Origin: Dryocosmus kuriphilus
Taxonomy: Eukaryota; Arthropoda; Insecta; Hymenoptera; Cynipidae
Direction of reading: 5' to 3'
Length of the DNA: 64,000 nt
NCBI GenBank assembly: GCA_038277395.1
Contig: CM076196.1
Location: forward strand, 131,437,410 to 131,501,409
In this document: piece after piece, positions 57,541 through 64,000 of the stretch
Layout of the letters: every line of letters begins with the position of its first letter
Numbering within the stretch: position 1 is the first letter of the stretch
The notes under the pieces: model-generated
The model's input: the letters and a program-made list of their open reading frames with translations, nothing else
Databases searched by the model: none
What the model was told of the DNA's origin: nothing
Program-made: the position numbers and the translations under genes

Positions 57541-58650
57541 ATAATAAAGTAATTATGTGACAAGAATTTGACAGCGCATGTGTAAGAGATGGAATGAGGC
57601 ATTACTAATTAATATAATTTATTGCTTCCGTAATGCGTTAAAATAAAATTTAAAAGTAGGTCACAATCTGATCAGATTACGAAGGAATCTTTGTTCTATA
57701 AAACATAGGGAGACTTATTGAAGAATTTATGCCATTAAAAATATCCGATTTCTGTAACGCATATAGTTGTGGATTGTGTTTATATATAAGCTAATCGACA
57801 TGATTTATTACTTCCCTAATATATTTTTCCAAGAAATTTGTCAGTTCTTAGAAATTACATCATCTTCTAAGAATTATGAAATGTGTTTATCGTGTAGACT
57901 ACAAACCTGTCTAAACGTGTCTAACTTGATTATAAAGAAACCCTTTGTTCTATAAAACATATCATGAAAAATATAATATAGTAATTATGTGACAAGAATT
58001 TTGACAGCGCACGTGTAAGAGATGGAATGAGGCATTACTAATTGATATAATTTATTGCTTCCGTAATGCATTAAAATAAAATTTAAAAGTAGGTCACAAT
58101 CTGATCTGATTACGAAGGAATCTTTGTTCTATAAAACATAGGGAGACTTATTGAAGAATTTATGCCATTAAAAATATCCGATTTCTGTAACGCATATAGT
58201 TGTGGATTGTGTTTATATATAAGCTAATCGACATGATTTATTACTTCCCTAATATATTTTTCCAAGAAATTTGTCAGTTCTTAGAAATTACGTCATCTTC
58301 TAAGAATTATGGATTGTGTTTAAATATGTAAGCTAATCGACATGATTTATTACTTCCCTAATATATTTTTCCAAGAAATTTGTCAGTTCTTAGAAATTAC
58401 GTCATCTTCTAAGAATTATGGATTGTGTTTATATATATATATATAAGCTAATCGACATGATTTATTACTTCCCTAATATATTTTTCCAAGAAATTTGTCA
58501 GTTCTTAGAAATTACGTCATCTTCTAAGAATTATGGATTGTGTTTAAATATGTAAGCTAATCGACATGATTTATTACTTCCCTAATATATTTTTCCAAGA
58601 AATTTGTCAGTTCTTAGAAATTACGTCATCTTCTAAGAATTTTGTAATTG
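57541..58650. repeat. Nested tandem repeats in the left end of Polinton D
   Basis: A unit of about 430 bp (GACAGCGCATGTGTAAGAGA, TAGGTCACAATCTGATC) occurs at about 57,555 and 57,986. Its right part, about 118 bp (GTAAGCTAATCGACATGATT, ATATTTTTCCAAGAAATTTG, CATCTTCTAAGAATTATGG), is further repeated so that about five copies end by 58,640. The copies are nearly identical, so the expansion is recent. This lengthens the terminal region, as in the arms of Polinton C. Confidence 0.85.
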
Positions 58651-58838
58651 CGCATTACATTCCAAGCGTGTCTAAGCATGATGCTTATAATCTAGAAGCT
58701 TCTAGAACTATAAGATAAAGAAGGTGATATTAATAGACAAGGATAGCACCAAAAAATATGTTGTCAGCTTCCAGCAAGCAAGCAAATATCAGGATTAGAA
58801 CCAGCAAGCGTGATGTGCTTGCAAAACCACACGGCAAC

Positions 58839-58873
58839 TATATATAGCGAGAACTTTCCTGTGTTCCTTAGTT
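58839..58873 (+). promoter_or_regulatory. Candidate core promoter of the Polinton D polymerase
   Basis: TATATATAG at 58,839-58,847 is followed by CTTAGTTG with its A at 58,870, 31 bp from the TATA start. The spacing matches the Polinton B promoters. The first ATG of the coding region lies at 59,140. Confidence 0.45.
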
Positions 58874-59139
58874 GCAAATAAACCTTTGAGCTAGCAACAA
58901 TTAATGTGAAATTGAAACGCACAATACATATTAACTCTCCTATTGTTCCAGTGATTATTATTATTAAACAGTGAACATTTTAAAATAAATTCCACAAGAG
59001 ACAATAGCAACAGAGTGAAATTTAAAAAAGACAATTATTGTGTAATCTTTGTGATCTAGTGAAATTGAAAAAGACAATTTTTTCACTTGTGTACTCAAGA
59101 TTAGCAATCAGTGAACATTTTAATTAAAATATTTTTAAA

Positions 59140-62100
59140 ATGAATTCCAACCAATGTAAGAGACTTGTTCAATTGATGGACGAGGCATATGAACTCTTGC
59201 AAGAAAATGCGACATTCGAGGAAATTAACTTCTGGATTCGAGGCGGCACCCAGAACATCCGGCTGCTAAATAAAATTTTGAGAAGAGGAAAAAACCTTTC
59301 TCTAGGTGAAAAAAAACAAGATTCTAGCTACGACTGGAATTATGAAAGCAAGGAACAGGAAATTTAAAAAATTGCAGAGAAGAGGATCAGGAATCAACGA
59401 AGCTGATGACAAGGAAAAAATCAGGTGGGAAGATATGGAGACAGCATTTAAAGCTCGAATTCGAACAGGTTTGGTAATTAATTTAATCCACAAGGATCTG
59501 AATAGCTTTCTAGATAACGCAAAGAAAATGATTTATGCTAGAATAAAAAACACACTAAAAATTATGGGTGGTTTAAAAGTCAATGTAATTTTAGCTGCAA
59601 AGTTCAGCACATTAGAAGAGGGTAGGGAAATAGAGTAAATTAAATTCTTTAATACCAAAAATGAGGCTATTCTCGAATTTACAGATATTGGTGAATGGTT
59701 CGAAAGGAGTGTGAGAGAGAAACTGTTAGTTAAAGTTGAAGAGTTTCAGCAAAAAAAATCTAATTGGAGATTAAAAGAAATTATTAACTTAAACGTAAAT
59801 TTTAATAAATATACACCCCTTTCAGCAGGATTCTCAACTTATACGCGATTACCAAAATTTATAAGGGATAAAAGAGCAGTTGTAAATATTGAAAATGATG
59901 ATCAGTTTTGTTTTCTGTGGTCAATAATAGCTGCTCTTTATCCAGCTAAAAATCATCCTGAACGTACTAATTCTTATCCTCATTTTAACTGTAAAAATTT
60001 AAAATATGATGCAATCAAATTTCCAATTACTTTACATGATATTGGAAAATTTGAGAAATTAAATAATTTAAGTATAAATGTTTATGGTGTAGAGTCCTAT
60101 GAAAATTGTAAGAAGGAAGAAATTGTTCCGCTATATTTAAGTCAATTTAAATCTGACAAGCCAACAATTCACCTTCTTATGATTGAAAACACAGAAATTG
60201 ATTTAGATGACGAGGATTATATTGATGATAATGATATTGATCTTACCAAAAGTAATACAGTTTACCATTTTGCTTGGATCAAAGATTTATCTAGATTAAT
60301 CAGTTCACAAGTTTCAAAGAATGCACATAAGACTTTGCTCTGTGACAGATGTTTGTGTCACTTTAAATTTGAAAAATCTTTTAATAATCATAAACTGGAC
60401 TGCGAGAATATGAATAAATGTAGAGCAATAATGCCAAGTGAAAAAAACAGAATATTAAAATTTAAAAATTATAGATATAAAGAAAAAGTTCCATTTTGTA
60501 TTTACGCTGATATTGAGTGTTTATTAGAAAAAAAATTCAAACATACAATCACCCAATTATCAAAAACATGTACCAACAAGTGTAGCATTTTATTTACAAT
60601 GTAATTATGATGACTCATTGTCTGAGCTTACAGTTCATCGAGGGGAAGATTGTATAAAATGGTTTATGACAGAATTAAAACGAGTGTCTGATGAAGTAGA
60701 TTCTCGTATAAAAAATATTATCCCAATGGACACTTTAACATTGCAACAAGAGCGAGAATTCCAAACGGCAAAAAATTGTCACATTTGTGAAAAACCTTTT
60801 TCAAATGATGGTGAAATTAAACATCGCGATCATGATCATTTCACTGGTAAATATCGCGGTGCAAGTCATCCGGGTTGTAATATTAACTATAAAGACTCAC
60901 ATGTGATTCCTGTAGTTTTACACAACTTGTCTGGATATGATGCACATTTTATTATAAAAGACTTAGCTACAAGTTTCGAAGGTGGCATTCAATTATTACC
61001 GATTAACAAAGAAAAATATATATCTTTTACAAAACATGTGGAAGGCACAAATGTAAAGCTTCGATTTATTGACTCTTTTAGATTTATGCCTAGTAGTCTT
61101 GAAAAGTTGGCATCATACCTAAATAATGATGAGAAAAAAATTACAAGAAAATACTGCAAAATAATGACGAATTTAATTTATTGACAAGAAAAGGGGTTTT
61201 TCCTTATGATTATATTGACTGTTGGCAAAAATTGCAGGAAAAACAATTACCGCCGAGAGAAGCTTTTTATTCCAAATTAAATGATTCCGATATTTCAGAA
61301 CAGGATTATCAACATGCCTGTAAAGTATGGGAAACATTTAATTTGAAAACTTTGGGCGAATACTCTGACTTATATTTAAAAACAGATGTTTTACTTTTGG
61401 CTGATATTTTTCAAAATTTTAGAAAAACGTGTTTTTCCACATACAACTTAGATCCATTACACTATTACACAGCACCGGGACTCGCTTTTGATGCAATGTT
61501 AAAATATAGCGGCATTGAGCTTGAATTGTTTACTGATGTAGAAAAGCTGTTATTTATTGAAAAAGGAATTCGAGGCGGGGTTTCCCAATGCTCAAACAGA
61601 TATGCCAAAGCCAACAATAGATTTATGGGCTCAGATTTTAATCCAAATGAACCAGAATCTTATATATTATGTATTTTGATATTAACAATCAATATGGTGC
61701 GGCTATGAGTGAATTTTTGCCATATAAAGATTTTGAGTGGTTTGAAAATTTTGAAAATGAACCAAACTTTTTCAATATTCCTGATGATTCACCAGAAGGT
61801 TATATTTTAGAGGTAGATCTAGAATATCCCGAGGAGCTCCATGATTTACATAAAGACTTACCTTTATGTCCAGAACACTTCATACCTCCCATTCTAAAAT
61901 CCACAACACCCAAGTTAGTACCAAATTTGCTACCAAAGAAAAATTATGTGATTCATTATAAAAATTTGAAACAGTATTTATCATTGGGAATGAAGCTGAC
62001 AAAAATCCATAGAGTATTGCAATTTAAACAAAAACCCTGGTTAAAAGATTACATTGACTTAAATACAAACTGTAGGAAAGCATCAAAAAATGAATTTGAG

Positions 62101-62940
62101 AAAAATTTTTATAAATTAATGAACAATTCTGTTTTTGGTAAAACTATGGAAAATGTGAGAAAGCACAAAGATGTAAGGCTTGTAACAAAATGGGAGGGGA
62201 GGTATGGAGCGAAAAATTTAATCGCTAAACCAAATTTCCATAGCTGCACCATATTCGGTGAAGAAATGGTTATCATTGAAATGGATAAAACAAAAATTAA
62301 TTTCAATAAACCAATTTATACAGGATTCACGATTCTTGATCTATCAAAAACAATAATTTATGATTTCCACTATAATTACATTCAGAACACGTTTGGTAAT
62401 AATGCAAAATTATTGTATACCGACACAGATAGTTTAATATATCAATTCGCCGTTCCCAACGTTTACGATTATATTAAAAGAGATTCACACAAATTTGATA
62501 CTTCGGACTATTCCCCAAATAATGTTTACGGAATACGCCTTCTGAATAAAAAAGTATTAGGCTTGATGAAGGATGAACTTAACGGGAAAATAATAACAGA
62601 ATTTGTTGGTTTGAGGGCAAAATTATATGCATACAAAGTTTTGGGTGAAGAGGGGGAGAAAAAGAAAGCTAAAGGTGTAAAAGGTTCTACTTTAAGAACA
62701 ATAACATTCGAGGACTATAAGCACTCTCTCATATCTTGCCAAACCCTGATCCGAACTCAACATCTAATCCGAAGTAGAAAACATGAAGTGCAATCTATTA
62801 AACAGGATAAGATTGCACTTAGTTGGTATGATGATAAGCGTATTCTTATTCCCGGTCAAAATGGGACTCTTCCATGGGGTTATAAAAATAAAACGTACGA
62901 ACCCATGGAAGTGGACGATAATGTACAAATAAATGTATAA
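59140..62940 (+). pseudogene. Polinton D protein-primed DNA polymerase B, frames broken
   Basis: ATG at 59,140 opens a 75-codon frame; the following parts lie in shifted frames. All key motifs are visible: an upstream domain (WEDMETAFKARIRTG; FNTKNEAIL), FCFLWSIIAALYP, a Cys/His motif (CDRCLCHF...HKLDC) and exonuclease I (YADIE). Then come the endonuclease VII-like module (CHICEKPF...RDHDHFTGKYRG), exonuclease II (LSGYDAHF) and III (YLKTDVLLLADIF), motif A (YFDINNQYG), motif B (LMNNSVFGKTMEN) and motif C (YTDTDSL). Breaks are a frameshift near 59,310, TAA at 59,636-59,638, and frameshifts near 60,540, 61,160 and 61,670. The breaks are few and mostly near A/T runs, so assembly error is possible. 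It is the functional counterpart of 5,765-7,688. Confidence 0.9.
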
Positions 62941-63172
62941 TTTTTGTATTATAATAAATTGTATAGACACATTTTGAGACACCGAGGTTCTTATTGTATT
63001 ATATTTAATTATTATAAAGGCTGCAAGTGAAGAGAAGAAAGCGCTGTGTAACAAATGTATAGTTTTTTTATTATAATAAATTGTATAGACGCATTTGAGA
63101 CACCGAGGTTCTTATTGTATTATATTTAATTATTATTATAAGGTGGCAAGTGAAGCGAAGAAAGCGCTGCGT
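62941..63172. repeat. Direct repeat of ~119 bp after the polymerase
   Basis: Two near-identical units carry TTTTTGTATTATAATAAATTG, GAGACACCGAGGTTCTTATT and AAGAAAGCGCTG. AATAAA-like words in each could serve as polyadenylation signals for the polymerase transcript. Confidence 0.75.
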
Positions 63173-63750
63173 GTGTGTGTGTGTGTATGTGATGTAAATA
63201 TGTGAGTGGAAGAATGAGAGTTGAATTCATATGTATGTAAAGTAGGCAAAAATAGAATTTTGTAAAAATACAATCAGTTTGAAAATAAAAAATGAAAAAA
63301 GATTATTATTATTATTAAAATTAAAATTACTGTCTTTTTTATTTAATGCAACCTGAAAAGCATTTCAAATAAACTCATCGGCTTTAATTCCAGCGTAAGA
63401 GTTCAATGCAGTTCATTTTTTCTCGACAGCAATCAGATGTAACCTGATCCATTCGTAATCTGCCGCTCAAGTGTCGACCAGCCGGAGAAGTCAAGGATTT
63501 TTTTCATACGAGAAACTTCAATGCTATCAATGTTTCTTGACCTACAGCAACTTGTACTCGCAGCTACTATTATAAGGGTGAAAGAAACTCTAAATAAAAA
63601 GGTCAATTTCGTTTCAATTTCTTTTTATTTATTTCATAAAAAATCAGTACATTAATCTTTTAAAAAATCAAGTCGTCTATGATTAAGCATATATATATAT
63701 ATATGATTTTCTTATCTCTATAAATTAAAAGCTATTCTAGAAAAACTTCT
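63173..63750. other. Convergent intergenic region of Polinton D
   Basis: It starts with a (GT)n run (about 63,170-63,186). It then has AT-rich DNA, TTATTATTATT (63,303-63,316) and a (TA)n run (63,689-63,703). It separates the polymerase from the small gene on the opposite strand. No further gene is recognised. Confidence 0.45.
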
Positions 63751-64000
63751 CTAAGACATCCAGTTTTTCAACAAGATTACATTTTCAATTGCACAATTAA
63801 AATAACTTTTCTTATACATATAATGATGATGTGTACATTCAATATCATTAATTAAAAATATTTCACGCAATACACGTAGCGATGGGCAGTTCAAATCATG
63901 CATATCAACAATTTCAGTTGACATTTTTACAAATTGTTTCAGCCAATTCTTTTTCTCTAATCCTTTAACATAAATTTTTGTTGCATCTTTCAAAACGTTC
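63751..64000 (-). CDS. Polinton D copy of the conserved small protein, partial
   Basis: The minus-strand frame enters from beyond the window edge and ends at 63,751. It reads KDATKIYVKGLEKKNWLKQF, then DMHDLNCPSL, a Cys/His cluster ECTHHHYMYKKSYFNCAIEN, and LLKNWMS at the end. It matches the C-terminal half of the Polinton B protein at 15,883-16,388 in KGLEKK..WL, the CPS/CTS step, HH and the NCA..N..L..W pattern. The 5' half lies outside, so the true start is unknown. Here it converges on the polymerase; in Polinton B it sits at the far end. The visible part is unbroken. Confidence 0.8.
   Translation of the reverse strand, partial: NVLKDATKIYVKGLEKKNWLKQFVKMSTEIVDMHDLNCPSLRVLREIFLINDIECTHHHYMYKKSYFNCAIENVILLKNWMS

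Overview
The window looks like repeat-rich, AT-rich nuclear DNA of an arthropod, most likely an insect. I judge this from Polinton/Maverick genes of the insect type (capsid genes with a parvovirus-like phospholipase A2 protein), mariner and Tc1 elements, a LINE reverse transcriptase whose C-terminus resembles insect LINEs, and eukaryotic tRNA sequences. Hymenoptera is possible but unproven. I found no ordinary host protein-coding gene. Nearly everything is mobile DNA, mostly decayed, nested element in element.

The backbone is a cluster of four Polinton (Maverick / adintovirus-like) loci. Their ends belong to one terminal family, starting AGGGCCGGTTCTA or a close variant and carrying a shared stretch around GCTAAGCTTCTAGAATGTTC. 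Polinton A is seen only as a right end (1-229). Polinton B (about 5,765-17,480) is a nearly complete but broken gene set: DNA polymerase B (+), a tRNA-Trp, integrase (-), a conserved protein of unknown function (-), packaging ATPase (-), PLA2/minor virion protein (+), maturation protease (+), penton (+), major capsid protein (+), and a conserved small protein (+) that may have an RNase H-like fold. Polinton C (34,961-56,277) is odd: inverted repeat arms of several kilobases surround a single remnant Polinton gene. Polinton D (57,331 to beyond the window) has a DNA polymerase B with all catalytic motifs visible but several frame breaks, followed by the same small protein on the opposite strand.

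Other elements sit in and between these. There are two related satellite families in head-to-head arrays (2,509-5,464; 23,981-28,328; 51,242-56,135). An internally deleted mariner lies in the penton gene (13,566-14,298), and a foldback MITE lies in the unknown-function gene (9,996-10,402). A Tc1 element (22,398-23,658) has exact ends and only two in-frame stops. Further elements are a TTAA-flanked foldback element (28,546-29,829), a hAT-like MITE with an exact 8-bp duplication (32,611-33,311), a 2.2-kb solo LTR with a 4-bp duplication inside one arm of Polinton C (38,170-40,360), a 3-kb DNA transposon with long inverted ends and an unfamiliar transposase-like protein (42,091-45,054), and a 5'-truncated LINE (45,500-46,904).

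In Polinton B the virion genes share a core promoter layout: a TATA box, then about 30-33 bp to an arthropod-type initiator, in most cases TCAGTT. A similar layout precedes polymerase D. Only the PLA2 gene is fully open; the other genes carry stops, frameshifts, deletions or insertions, so Polinton B is a fossil. Some reading-frame breaks fall in homopolymers and could be assembly errors. All family assignments are by eye from motifs; no database search was run.
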